A stretch of 64,000 nucleotides of DNA from Gemmatimonadaceae bacterium (GCA_019186945.1 JABAQJ010000002.1:1-64000), one strand, 5' to 3'. Positions 45,649 to 54,563 are shown, counted from the first letter of the stretch. Made by a program: numbers and translations. Notes: generated from the sequence alone by a model not told the origin.

Positions 45649-46164
45649 GAAATGGCAGGATCGGCAGGCTCGGCGGAGCCTGGAGCACCGCACAGCCACG
45701 CGGCGTTTGACGTACGCCCGGCGGTGCCAGCGGATGCTTCGGATATCCACGCGCTCATCGAAACCTTTAGCACGACTGGCCACCTGCTACCGCGGAGCCT
45801 CGATCAAATCCGGTCGATGATCGAGCAGTACGTTGTCGTGGCCGACATGCACGACCGCGTTGTCGCGTGCGCCGCCCTGTTGGAGTACTCACCGTCGCTG
45901 GCAGAGGTTGGCTCGGTCGCCGTGCTCAGCGAGTTTCAGGGTCGGGGCGTGGGCACGATGGTCGTGAGGGCCGTCGAAGCCATGGCATCGCATCGCGGTA
46001 TCGATGAGCTGTTCGCGGTTTCCACGGCTGACGGTTTCTTCCGATCGCTGGGGTACGCGCGCACCGCACTGGGCCGGTATCCGGAAAAGCTGGCGAGGTA
46101 CGCGGCATCGGGGCATTCGATCACCACCGGCAGGAAGCCGTGCTTCCGGAAGATCGCGGCCTGA
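45631..46164 (+). CDS. N-acetylglutamate synthase-like GNAT acetyltransferase
   Basis: 177 residues from ATG 45631, preceded by CAGGG; later in-frame ATGs at 45643 and 45652 are possible starts. The GNAT fold starts FDVRPAVPADASDIHALI, then HLLPRSLDQIRSMI, VVACAALLEYSPSLAEVG, the acetyl-CoA loop SEFQGRGVGTMVVRAVE and the final SLGYARTALGRYPEK. The HLLPRS motif and overall pattern match single-domain ArgA/NAGS enzymes that make N-acetylglutamate for arginine synthesis. Other GNAT functions cannot be excluded. An ARG-box-like repeat overlaps the start. Confidence 0.8.
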   Translation: MHCFMHEMAGSAGSAEPGAPHSHAAFDVRPAVPADASDIHALIETFSTTGHLLPRSLDQIRSMIEQYVVVADMHDRVVACAALLEYSPSLAEVGSVAVLSEFQGRGVGTMVVRAVEAMASHRGIDELFAVSTADGFFRSLGYARTALGRYPEKLARYAASGHSITTGRKPCFRKIAA

Positions 46165-46498
46165 TCTGACGGCCCAAGCGGCGGACTCTGGGCGGTCAAC
46201 CCGTGTACGGCGGCCGGCGGCGTCCTTCGCACATTGCTGCGCGCCGCTTCGGGATATTCAGCAGGAGCGTTACTGCGACGGAAGGGCACGGGCAACGGCC
46301 GCCTCCTCCGCGAAAACGCGGCTGGCCGTCACCTGCAACATGGCATCGCTTCGAACCGGTGCTCGAGCGGGGGACGGCAGTGCGCGTCACTTCGCCAGTC
46401 GCTCGGCACTCTGCCACGCGATGTTGCGCCTTGCTGGGGAAGCCGCACGCTCCCAGTTTCCGGCGACCTGTCGGCCGACCCGCACCGGAGAGCCTGCC
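46165..46498. other. Intergenic region upstream of the acyl-CoA ligase gene
   Basis: 334 bases. It contains only a small hairpin (CCGCG-AAAA-CGCGG, 46308-46321) and no recognisable promoter, RNA or credible gene; open frames here are extensions of the ligase frame or its antisense. Confidence 0.45.
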
Positions 46499-48148
46499 AT
46501 GAACGGACTGATGATGGACGTCCCCCTGTCGACCTCTGGCATCGTTCGCCGAGCCCGCCAGCTCCACCCGGGCAAGCCGATCGTCAGCCGACGGGCGGAT
46601 CGGACGATTCACCGCACGACCTACGGCGAGTGCGTCGATCGCGCGGTGAAGCTGGCGGCAGCCCTCAGGCGTCTGGGCGTTCGCCGCGGCGATCGAGTCG
46701 CCACGCTGGCATGGAACCACTGGCGGCATCTCGAGATCTATTACGCCGTTCCCTCGTCAGGCGCGGTGCTGCACACATTGAATCTTCGGCTGCATCCCGA
46801 CGACATCGCCTACATCGCGAATCACGCCGAGGATAAGGTCATCCTGGTGGACAAGGTTCTGTGGCCTCTCTGGGAGAAGGTGGCGCCGCAGGTCCGTATC
46901 CGGCACACGATCGTGATGGCGGACGATGGCGAAGTTCCGTCGGGAACGCTGGATTACGAGGCGCTGATCGCGGCCGAGTCCGCGGGAGGCGAGTTCGCCG
47001 ACGTGCCGGAGCGCCGGGCGGCTGCCATGTGCTACACGTCAGGCACGACCGGCAAACCGAAGGGCGTCGTCTACTCGCATCGCTCGTTGATGCTTCATGC
47101 GATCGGGCTGGCGCTGACGGACGCTTTTCGTCTGGCTGAGCGCGACACGGTTCTCCCGGTAGTGCCGATGTTTCATGTCAATGCGTGGGGACTGCCGTTC
47201 GTGTGCGGAATGCTGGGCTGCGGACAGGTCCACCCCGGCCCGCACCTGGACCCCACCAGCCTGTTGGAGCTGCTGGCAGCCGAGCGGGTAACCCTGACGG
47301 CGGGCGTTCCGACTGTCTGGTTAGGCATCCTGCAGAAGCTGGACTCCGCACCGGCGGCTTTCGACCTCTCGGCGCTCCACTCCATGGTCGTGGGTGGCGC
47401 AGCGGCCCCGGAAGGAATGATGCGCGGCTTCAAGGAGCGGCACGGACTGACGGTCATCCACGCATGGGGTATGACGGAAACCTCGCCGCTAGGCACCATC
47501 TCGCGGCTGACGAGTCACATCGAGCAGCTGGACGATGCGACGCAGTGGGCGTATCGCGCCAAACAGGGACGCCCATCGCCGCTGGTGGAGATCCGCGCTC
47601 GCGGCGAGAAGGGACTCATTCCCTGGGACGGCACGGCGATGGGAGAGCTCGAGGTGCGCGGCCCCTGGATCGCCGGTGCGTACTACCACGCCGATGACGG
47701 CCGCGAGGCGTTTACCGAGGATGGCTGGTTTCGTACTGGCGACGTCGTATCGATCGACATCCACGGCTATGTCACGATCCAGGACCGAGCCAAGGATCTT
47801 GTCAAGTCAGGTGGCGAGTGGATCAGCTCCGTCGCTCTCGAAGGGGCGCTGATGGGGCATCCCGCAGTCGCCGAAGCAGCGGTGATCGCCGTGCCTCACG
47901 AGAAATGGGACGAGCGTCCACTGGCTGCCGTGGTGCTGAAGGAGGGCGCAACCGCCGACCCGGCGGAGCTCAGGTTCTATCTGATGGACAAGTTCTCGAA
48001 ATGGTGGATTCCGGACGAGGTAGTAATCGTGTCCGCGATTCCGAAATCGAGCGCGGGCAAGTTTCTTAAGTCGGCCCTCCGAGAGCAGTTTAGGGACCGC
48101 TACGGTCAGGCCAACCCATCGCTGCGCGGACTCAGCCGCTCATCCTGA
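46499..48148 (+). CDS. Acyl-CoA synthetase (AMP-forming, fatty-acid--CoA ligase type)
   Basis: 549 residues from ATG 46499 with CGGAGAG upstream; the longer frame into the preceding gap is not used. P-loop-like AMP-binding motif YTSGTTGKPKGVVYSH near residue 183, VVPMFHVNAWGLPF, AWGMTETSPLG, the Asp of GWFRTGDVVSID, RAKDLVKSGGEWIS and the catalytic Lys in SSAGKFLKSALR. It activates a fatty or other carboxylic acid with ATP and CoA. Chain length preference is unknown. It carries GTTAGGC at 47320-47326 (TTA-GGC). Confidence 0.93.
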   Translation: MNGLMMDVPLSTSGIVRRARQLHPGKPIVSRRADRTIHRTTYGECVDRAVKLAAALRRLGVRRGDRVATLAWNHWRHLEIYYAVPSSGAVLHTLNLRLHPDDIAYIANHAEDKVILVDKVLWPLWEKVAPQVRIRHTIVMADDGEVPSGTLDYEALIAAESAGGEFADVPERRAAAMCYTSGTTGKPKGVVYSHRSLMLHAIGLALTDAFRLAERDTVLPVVPMFHVNAWGLPFVCGMLGCGQVHPGPHLDPTSLLELLAAERVTLTAGVPTVWLGILQKLDSAPAAFDLSALHSMVVGGAAAPEGMMRGFKERHGLTVIHAWGMTETSPLGTISRLTSHIEQLDDATQWAYRAKQGRPSPLVEIRARGEKGLIPWDGTAMGELEVRGPWIAGAYYHADDGREAFTEDGWFRTGDVVSIDIHGYVTIQDRAKDLVKSGGEWISSVALEGALMGHPAVAEAAVIAVPHEKWDERPLAAVVLKEGATADPAELRFYLMDKFSKWWIPDEVVIVSAIPKSSAGKFLKSALREQFRDRYGQANPSLRGLSRSS

Positions 48149-48162
48149 AGAAGGGAGAGTCG

Positions 48163-49485
48163 ATGCAGACTGGAGGTCACCAGGCGACGCGACGCATCCT
48201 GCTCGTTGATGCCGACGCCTTCTTCGTCGCCGTGGCGCGTCTGGAAGATCCGGGAGGCGCGGGGAAGGCTGATCTTCTGATTGTGGGGGGCGCCCCGGGC
48301 AGTCGCGGCGTCGTATGTTCGGCGTCCTATGCCGCCAGAGCTCACGGGGTACGTTCCGCGATGTCGATCGCACAAGCCCTGCGGCTTTGTCCAAAGGCGA
48401 TGTGCGTCCCGGTGCCACGCGGGTCGTGCGGTCGAAAGAGCCGGGAGATCGCGAGAGTGCTCGGGCGCTTCGCGCCGCTCGTGGAGACCGCCAGCATCGA
48501 CGAGTGGTATCTCGATATGACGGGAACCGAGACGCTCTATCGCGGTGAGCCGCTGGACGCGACGGCTCATCGGATCCGGGACGGCGTACAGCGGGAGACC
48601 GGATTGGCGGTATCTATCGGCGGCGGGACCAATCGCCTGATCGCCAAGCTGGCCGTGGAGCACGCCAAGCCGAAGCCTGGCACCGGCGCCAATGGCGTCC
48701 GGATCGTTGCGGCTGGCGAAGAGGTCGCGTTCATGTCGCGCGTCGCGCTTGCCGAGATTCCGGGCATCGGTCCGCGATTCCATGAGCGGCTGGCGCGTCT
48801 GGGGTTCGTCCACGCGGCCGATGTGATGGCGACGACCGAAGCGGAGATCGTCCGTCGCTTCGGAGAGCGCGAAGGACGCTGGCTCCACCAGCGCGCGCGC
48901 GGCGTCGCGAGCGCGGAAGTCCGCGAGCGTGATCTCCAGAAGAGCGTGAGCCATGAGGAGACGTTCGATCGCGACATCGACGTCGACGACGAACTGGAGC
49001 GCGAACTGCTGCGACTGGTGACACGCGTAGCCAGCGACCTGCGGGCGAAGGATCTCGCAGCCGCGACGGTATCGATCAAGCTCCGCGACCGCGACTTCAG
49101 GACGCGTCATGCTTCGCGCACCCTGGACCAGCCGGTCATCGCCGATCGGGTGATCCTGAGCACGGCCCGGGCGCTACTCCGGAAGTTACGAGCCGCGCGA
49201 CGCGTACCGGCGCGGCTGCTTGGCGTAACCCTGTCCTCGCTCTCGCGGAGCGACGAACCGCTTCAGATACAGTTGTTTGACCCGGCGGCACGGGACGGCG
49301 AGACGACACGCGATCGGACGATCGCCGCCACGCTCGATCGGGTTCGAGACAGGTTCGGTCCGCAGGCGCTCGTCCCCGGCCGCCTGGCGCGCACCCGCGC
49401 CGCATCGACGGTCGAGGAAGCGGAAGCCGCGCCGCGGCAACGCGTGGGTTCGACAAACTCGCGTCCGGCGCCACGGAAGCGTTAG
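48163..49485 (+). CDS. dinB: DNA polymerase IV (Y-family)
   Basis: 440 residues from an ATG with AAGGGAGAG upstream. Y-family catalytic motifs: LLVDADAFFVAVARLEDP (first Asp), YAARAHGVRSAMS, and SIDEWYLDMTG (Asp-Glu pair). A helix-hairpin-helix (IPGIGPRFHERLARLG) and little-finger domain (about 255-365, SVSHEETFDRDI) follow. It copies damaged templates with low fidelity. A C-terminal basic tail (about 400-440) lacks the usual beta-clamp motif in a clear form, but QIQLFD at about 365 is a good clamp-binding match. The stop TAG lies in a GTTAGGC motif. Confidence 0.92.
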   Translation: MQTGGHQATRRILLVDADAFFVAVARLEDPGGAGKADLLIVGGAPGSRGVVCSASYAARAHGVRSAMSIAQALRLCPKAMCVPVPRGSCGRKSREIARVLGRFAPLVETASIDEWYLDMTGTETLYRGEPLDATAHRIRDGVQRETGLAVSIGGGTNRLIAKLAVEHAKPKPGTGANGVRIVAAGEEVAFMSRVALAEIPGIGPRFHERLARLGFVHAADVMATTEAEIVRRFGEREGRWLHQRARGVASAEVRERDLQKSVSHEETFDRDIDVDDELERELLRLVTRVASDLRAKDLAAATVSIKLRDRDFRTRHASRTLDQPVIADRVILSTARALLRKLRAARRVPARLLGVTLSSLSRSDEPLQIQLFDPAARDGETTRDRTIAATLDRVRDRFGPQALVPGRLARTRAASTVEEAEAAPRQRVGSTNSRPAPRKR

Positions 49486-50130
49486 GCGATACGATCCGGT
49501 CGCCCGGCCGGCATCGACCGACGGGCTTGCGGGCGTAGGCGCCCATCGGGTGCCGTTCACCCCTTCACCCAGAACCAGCTCTCGAAAACACCACCGGGCA
49601 TAGGGGGATCCGGTTGGCGCGATCACGTCCGTGCATGCGGAACTTGCACGTCCCTTCTGATCGCGCAGGCCGTTGCAGTTGAACCTGATGAGCACGCGCC
49701 CGAGGTGGCGGCTGAACGCCCGTATGAGATCGTTGACGCCATGCTGGGATACCCACATGACCGTCTGCGCCGAGTATTTCATCGCGCCAATCAGTGCCAG
49801 GACGGACCGGGAAGCAATCGACGAATCGTGCGCTTCGTACCAGAGGCTGACGACATGCGGTTGCGCACGCTGTATTGCGTAGTCAAGCGAGCGATTGAGC
49901 GTCATGTGGATGTCGTCGAGCGAGGCAATCGCGGCCTGCACGCCGACGACGTCATCGTGCTTCCAGGTGATTGCCCGGATGACGGTCAAGTCGAGGGTGT
50001 CCAGACCGGCGCCCGGTGAACCCGGGGGCCCTGCGATCCCGGCCGCACCACGACCGGGATCCTGGTGCAGGTCGCCGGATAACCCCGGTACGCGAATCGT
50101 AACCAGCCGCCTGGACTCCGCTGCCCGCAC
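49186..50130 (-). CDS. Uncharacterised protein overlapping the 3' end of dinB, end uncertain
   Basis: 314 residues in the open frame from a GTG at 50130, of which the segment at about 49560-50015 looks protein-like: third-position GC is high and residues such as VIRAITWKHDDVVGVQ, SLDYAIQRAQPHVVSLW and MWVSQHGVNDLIRAF are well composed. The C-terminal 100 residues run antisense through dinB and are basic/low-complexity, so they are probably not native. A shift of frame near 49545 would lead to a TAA at 49484-49482, between the genes. The gene could be frameshifted or decayed. No family is recognised. Confidence 0.4.
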   Translation of the reverse strand: MRAAESRRLVTIRVPGLSGDLHQDPGRGAAGIAGPPGSPGAGLDTLDLTVIRAITWKHDDVVGVQAAIASLDDIHMTLNRSLDYAIQRAQPHVVSLWYEAHDSSIASRSVLALIGAMKYSAQTVMWVSQHGVNDLIRAFSRHLGRVLIRFNCNGLRDQKGRASSACTDVIAPTGSPYARWCFRELVLGEGVNGTRWAPTPASPSVDAGRATGSYRLTLPWRRTRVCRTHALPRRGFRFLDRRCGAGARQAAGDERLRTEPVSNPIERGGDRPIACRLAVPCRRVKQLYLKRFVAPRERGQGYAKQPRRYASRGS

Positions 50131-50536
50131 ACGCGTGATGGCGGGCGGCGTCCAGTTCCCCTATCATGGGACGGATGCGCATGACGATCCCGTTAGGCGT
50201 AAGGCAACAGGCGCAGGGAAGCGACTGCGTCGGTGCCCGTACACGGGAGACACGCAGCGGAGACATCGTCGCCTGCACGTGGCAACAACGTGCGAGTGCG
50301 TGGCTTCCGGACGCATGAGCCTTTGGTTTCAAGATCGGCCCATGGGCCGCGGGATGCGGCCCTCGGTGCCGTGGCGACATGCATATGGATGAGCGCGCCT
50401 GTTCGGTCGACAGGTGCACTGTCGCGGCTCGTGACGGCGTGCTTGCCTGTCCCTGACCACCGGCATATTGTTGGCATCCAGTGCAGCATTTCCGTGCACG
50501 GTGACCGGATGCGTTGGAGCTGGATGGGTTCAGGTG
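50131..50536. other. Intergenic region, 406 bp
   Basis: No convincing gene on either strand. One GTTAGGC (50192-50198) lies here outside coding sequence. Long open frames across it (minus 49952-50704, plus 50233-50904) have poor composition. Confidence 0.4.
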
Positions 50537-50920
50537 ATGATGCACGCTACGACCGAGAGATCGACCGATTCGCCAACCCGGGCGCACGTTGGCGGGCGTT
50601 CGTCGGCCGCAGAATTCGAGAGTCGCCGCGTCCTCATCGTCTCCACCGTACGGCTGCTGCGCGAAGGGCTCGCCGAACTCGTCGAGCGCGGCGGGTGGTG
50701 TCACGCCATCGTCCGCGTGCAGACGCTCGACGATATCGAGACCAGTGCCGCATCGGAGCCAGCTATCGCGCTGATCGATGCGTCGGACGCTCAGGCCGTC
50801 GAGACGGTGCAGCGGCTGTCGCGTTTCCCCGTCCGGCGCGATGGCGACGCGAACGTCAGCGCGCTCGCGTACCTGACCATCGCCAAGCGTTGTGCCGCAA
50901 TTGAACCGTTGTGTCTATAG
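50537..50920 (+). CDS. Degenerate receiver-domain protein (pseudo-response regulator)
   Basis: 127 residues from ATG 50537 (two adjacent ATGs). Residues about 29-115 resemble a response-regulator receiver: SRRVLIVSTVRLLREGLAEL then PAIALIDASDAQAVETVQRL. The acidic pair that should follow the first strand is Ser-Thr, so phosphorylation is unlikely although ALIDASD keeps an Asp. There is no helix-turn-helix after the domain. It may be a stand-alone pseudo-receiver or the remnant of a NarL-type regulator. It precedes a second similar gene by 48 bases. Confidence 0.5.
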   Translation: MMHATTERSTDSPTRAHVGGRSSAAEFESRRVLIVSTVRLLREGLAELVERGGWCHAIVRVQTLDDIETSAASEPAIALIDASDAQAVETVQRLSRFPVRRDGDANVSALAYLTIAKRCAAIEPLCL

Positions 50921-50968
50921 TGCCGACGCCTGGCCGTCGATATCCATGTGCGCGTCCATTCGCCCCGC

Positions 50969-51319
50969 ATGGCGTCACGCCGCGTCCTCGTCGGTCCTCT
51001 TCCAGCTTTGCTCTCAGGCCTGGTCCAGCAACTCCGGTCGGACTCGGTGGGGCTGATCGGATTGCTCTCGTCGCGTGAGGCGGACATCGTGACCGTGGCA
51101 GTCGTCGACTGTGCTGACGTAATGCTGACTGCGCTCGATGACACGACGCCCGAGTTGTCACTCTCGCTGCACCGGCGGTTGCAACATGCAGCCATCGTAG
51201 CGATCGATGCGCGCGGACATTCGGCCGTGCGCTTCGTTGCCGGTACAGCGGCGACCCGCATCGACGATCTGTCGCCTCCCGGCCTGCGCAGTCTGATCGA
51301 CGATCGGACACACGCGTGA
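50969..51319 (+). CDS. Second degenerate receiver-like protein
   Basis: 116 residues from ATG 50969. Opens MASRRVLVGPLPALLSGLVQ, with VTVAVVDCADVMLTALDD and HAAIVAIDARGHSAVRF; the layout of strands matches a receiver-like Rossmann domain, but the acidic residues and Lys needed for phosphotransfer are not all present. No DNA-binding domain follows. The tandem arrangement with 50537-50920, both starting SRRVL, suggests duplication. It lies 45 bases before the phospholipase-D-like gene. Confidence 0.45.
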   Translation: MASRRVLVGPLPALLSGLVQQLRSDSVGLIGLLSSREADIVTVAVVDCADVMLTALDDTTPELSLSLHRRLQHAAIVAIDARGHSAVRFVAGTAATRIDDLSPPGLRSLIDDRTHA

Positions 51320-51364
51320 GCCGGACAAGTACGCTGGCACAACCCCCTTGCTTCGAGGATCCCG

Positions 51365-53026
51365 ATGCGCCGAAAGGAACAGGATGGTGATCTGACAGTT
51401 CAGGCGATCGCCGGAACGCACGTCGTGCTGCTGGGAATGAACGAACCGAGCGACAAGTGCCCGGGCCTGCTGGGGTTCGCGATCAGGCGACACGATCATG
51501 TCGAGGGCGAGATCTACTGGCTCAGCGGCTACAAGACCTTCGCCAGCGTCGAACCGCATCCGGCGCCGGGTGTCCTGTACGCCACGCGCGTCCATCCGGT
51601 CCAGGGTTTCACCTGGTCGGACTTCAGCGCCAAACCGGGTTACCGGTATACCTACGAGGTCGTGGCTCTTCGGGGCGATCCGCGCAAGCCGCAGGAATCC
51701 GAGCGTATACGAGTCGGCGTCAGAACGGAGCGCGAGAAGCTCCAGAAGAGCTTCCATCACGTGCACTTCAACCGCGGCGCAGCCGCGTCGCAGGAGTATA
51801 CGCGGCGTTTCGGCGACAACTCGCCCGATAAGGTCGGGCCCGCGGCGTTCGACTGGCTCTCGCGCGGTGCTGCCGAGTCCATCGTCAGCTTCATCGCTCG
51901 CGCGGTCGATGCCGACTGGGGACTGCGCGTGGGCGCCTATGAGTTCACGGACGATCGCGTCTTGCAGGCGCTCAAGGATGCGCACGAACGGAAGGCAGAC
52001 GTCCAGATCCTGTATCATGCCAGGAACGACGCGCAGAAGAAGTCGAACGAGACGAAGATCGCCAGGTTCGGGCTGGGAGCGCAGTGTCATCCGCGCGTCG
52101 CCAAGGGGCTCAAGCTGTCGCACAACAAGATCATCGTGCTGACCAGGAAGGGCATCGCACAGGCTGTACTCACCGGGTCGACGAACTTCAGCGTGGGAGG
52201 GATCTACGGCCACAGCAACGTGGTGCACATCAGCGAGGAGAACCGCCTGGCTAAACAGTACCTCTGGCTCTGGAGCGAGTTGAGGAAGAACGCGGGCGCC
52301 GACGTAGAGGCGCCGATCCTCGCCAAGGCCACGCCGCTGCCTGTCGACGACAGCGCGCCGGCCACCACTCCGATCTTCAGCCCTCGCCCGGGATTGGAAG
52401 CGCTCGAGTACTACGCACGGTGCGCGAAGGAGGCGAACGACGCCTTGTTCATGACGTTCGCCTTCGGGATGCATCCTCTCTTTCAGACTGCGTACGCAAG
52501 CGGTCGAGCGAGGCTTCGGTACGCCCTGATGGAGAAGATGAGCGGTCCTGCCCGGACCGAAGCTGAGCGCCTCCGTAACGAGGCGAAAATCGTCGCGCTC
52601 AGGAAGATGGTGCAGAACAAGTTCGCGGTCGGGGCCTACCTCAAGGCGGGCGCGTTCGACCATTGGCTGCGCGAGCGTCTGACCGGCCTCAATGTCAACG
52701 TCCGCTACCTGCACACGAAGTACATGCTCGTCGATCCCCTGGGGCCGAATCCGTTAGTGGTGACGGGATCGGCGAACTTCAGCGCCGCATCCACGCTGGG
52801 CAACGACGAGAACATGCTGGCGATTCGCGGCGATTCGCGCGTGGCGGACTGTTACCTGGGCGAGTTCATGCGCCTGTACAACCACTTCGCCTTCCGGGAC
52901 TTTCTCGCCAACGCGAAGAACCCGAGCCAGGCCAGGGTCTCGCACCTGGACGAGACGGACACGTGGTGGAAGCGCTACTTCGGGAACTCGTTCGCGTCCC
53001 GGCAGCGCGCCTATTTCGCCGGCTGA
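51365..53026 (+). CDS. Phospholipase D-like domain protein
   Basis: 553 residues from an ATG with CGAGGA about 6 bases upstream. Two PLD (HKD) half-sites are recognisable: the first, SHNKIIVLTRKG then LTGSTNFS (about 255-280), keeps His, Lys and the GSxN segment but has no Asp at the expected place; the second, HTKYMLVD then VTGSANFSAA (about 440-470), is complete. An N-terminal beta-rich domain (about 1-120, VHPVQGFTWSDFSAKPGYRY) is present. Members may be phosphodiesterases, nucleases or lipid-processing enzymes. No signal peptide is seen. The gene converges on a lipoprotein gene with a 16-base overlap. Confidence 0.87.
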   Translation: MRRKEQDGDLTVQAIAGTHVVLLGMNEPSDKCPGLLGFAIRRHDHVEGEIYWLSGYKTFASVEPHPAPGVLYATRVHPVQGFTWSDFSAKPGYRYTYEVVALRGDPRKPQESERIRVGVRTEREKLQKSFHHVHFNRGAAASQEYTRRFGDNSPDKVGPAAFDWLSRGAAESIVSFIARAVDADWGLRVGAYEFTDDRVLQALKDAHERKADVQILYHARNDAQKKSNETKIARFGLGAQCHPRVAKGLKLSHNKIIVLTRKGIAQAVLTGSTNFSVGGIYGHSNVVHISEENRLAKQYLWLWSELRKNAGADVEAPILAKATPLPVDDSAPATTPIFSPRPGLEALEYYARCAKEANDALFMTFAFGMHPLFQTAYASGRARLRYALMEKMSGPARTEAERLRNEAKIVALRKMVQNKFAVGAYLKAGAFDHWLRERLTGLNVNVRYLHTKYMLVDPLGPNPLVVTGSANFSAASTLGNDENMLAIRGDSRVADCYLGEFMRLYNHFAFRDFLANAKNPSQARVSHLDETDTWWKRYFGNSFASRQRAYFAG

Positions 53027-53601
53027 CGCGTTCCCTGCTCCCGGCGCCCCGGCGGCGGGTCCGGCGGCAGGCCGGCACCTAACGCATTGTCGATGCGTTC
53101 CGCCTGGCGCTCGTTGAGCGTCAGCACGATGGCCAAGAGGTTGATCGAGGTGACGAGCGTCGCAGGTTCCTTCCAATAGTGGCGCTTGTCCCGCGGCGAC
53201 ACGATTTCCGGATCCAGCAGTCTGCTATCCGCCTCGCGCGATCGCTGGTCCGGATAGATGAACACCTGAATCCTGGCAACCGGCGTCTCGTATTCGATGC
53301 CGGGCACGTGCAGGAAGTCGTACCGGACCGGAGCTTCCGTGCGGGTGAAGGTCAATCCCGAGCGGGCGAGCCTGTCCTCGACATTGCACGGCTCCCACTG
53401 GCCCCAGGTCGGGCACACCGTGCCACCGTCCATCGGCGGTGTCTGGACGGTTCCCGGCTGAGCCTGTGCAGCCGCCACGGCTGGCGAAGCTGCGGCTGCG
53501 GAGTCCCGGAGAGCCTGCCGATCTTCCCCGCCGCAACCAGCGATGTAGAGCGCGAGGGCCGGAAAGACGACCAGATGGGCAAGGTCAGGGCGTACCTGCA
53601 T
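53011..53601 (-). CDS. Uncharacterised lipoprotein
   Basis: 196 residues from an ATG. Clear lipobox LYIAGCGG with Cys23. A disordered Ala/Pro/Gln-rich linker (about 25-60) is followed by a domain of about 110 residues with two cysteines (CPTWGQWEPC) and ending in a Pro-rich tail. The function is unknown. Its GTTAGGT (53079-53085) encodes Leu-Gly. It overlaps the 3' end of the PLD gene by 16 bases, convergently. Confidence 0.7.
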   Translation of the reverse strand: MQVRPDLAHLVVFPALALYIAGCGGEDRQALRDSAAAASPAVAAAQAQPGTVQTPPMDGGTVCPTWGQWEPCNVEDRLARSGLTFTRTEAPVRYDFLHVPGIEYETPVARIQVFIYPDQRSREADSRLLDPEIVSPRDKRHYWKEPATLVTSINLLAIVLTLNERQAERIDNALGAGLPPDPPPGRREQGTRQPAK

Positions 53602-53757
53602 GGTACCGGAAGCTACCCGGGAGCGCCTGGCTCCGCGAGCTTGTCCCGTCCGATTGGCGGCGCGTCGATGTCACGAGCCGAGGGCCACCGACGGCGGGAC
53701 TACACAACTGGAGGGTCGCCGACTTGCTTTCTTTCCGACGATTCCTGGAGAGAGGCG

Positions 53758-54552
53758 ATGCGCGCGGACGAGATCGACTACAAAATCATCGGCGATGACC
53801 TGCAGGGTGTGATCATCACGCTCGACCCCGATGAAGCTGTGGTCGCCGAAGCAGGTGCCATGATGTTCATGCAGGACGGCATTCGCATGGCGACGACGAT
53901 CGACCAGACTGGCCGCGGTGGCGGACGCCTGCTGGACAAGCTGTTCGCGGCCGGCAAGCGCGTCCTCTCTGGCGACTCCTTCTTCGTAACGATTTTCGCC
54001 AACGAGGCAACCGTCCGCCGCGACGTCGCGTTCGCCTCGCCCTATCCCGGTAAGATCCAGCCCATCGATCTGAAAACATGGCGCGGCGAGATCATCGCCC
54101 AGAAGGATGCGTTCCTCTGCGGCGCCCGCGGATGCAACGTCAGCATCGCATTCGCCAAGCGTATCGGCGCCGGGTTCTTCGGCGGCGAGGGATTCATCCT
54201 GCAGCGTATCACCGGTGACGGGCTCGTCTTCCTCCATGCGTCCGGGACGCTGTACGAGACGACGCTGGCGACGGACGAGCGACTGCGGGTGGACACAGGG
54301 TGCCTCGTGGCCATGGAGCCATCGGTCCACTACGACATCCAGATGGTGCCGGGCGTCAAGACGGCGCTCTTCGGGGGCGAAGGACTATTCCTGGTGGAGC
54401 TGACCGGCCCGGGCCGGGTTGTCCTCCAAACGCTTCCGTTCTCGCGGTTGGCGGATCGGATCATTGCCGCATCGCCGCGTGCGGGCGGGGCGCGCCGCGA
54501 GGAAGGAAGCGTGCTTGGGGCGTTAGGCGGGATGCTCGACGGCGATCGGTAG
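53758..54552 (+). CDS. TIGR00266/AIM24-family protein
   Basis: 264 residues from ATG 53758 with GGAGAGAGG upstream. A single-domain beta-rich protein: DDLQGVIITLDPDEAVVAEAG, FFVTIFANEAT, GRGGGRLLDKLFAAGKRV, GFFGGEGFILQRITGDGLVFL and a C-terminal GPGRVVLQTLPFSRLADRI. These match the AIM24/TIGR00266 family, of unknown biochemical activity, with a TRAP-like beta fold. It is cytoplasmic. It lies 11 bases from the convergent kinase gene. Confidence 0.88.
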   Translation: MRADEIDYKIIGDDLQGVIITLDPDEAVVAEAGAMMFMQDGIRMATTIDQTGRGGGRLLDKLFAAGKRVLSGDSFFVTIFANEATVRRDVAFASPYPGKIQPIDLKTWRGEIIAQKDAFLCGARGCNVSIAFAKRIGAGFFGGEGFILQRITGDGLVFLHASGTLYETTLATDERLRVDTGCLVAMEPSVHYDIQMVPGVKTALFGGEGLFLVELTGPGRVVLQTLPFSRLADRIIAASPRAGGARREEGSVLGALGGMLDGDR

Positions 54553-54563
54553 CGGTAGCCGGA

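Noticed and set aside
49952-50704. 250-codon minus-strand frame
   Set aside because: Composition is rich in Arg, Pro, Cys and His, as in a shadow frame, and it overlaps the receiver-like gene.
51335-51352. Sigma-54-like promoter TGGCAC...TTGCT ahead of the PLD gene
   Set aside because: The GG and GC dinucleotides are separated by 12 bases instead of the strict 10, so sigma-54 use is unlikely.
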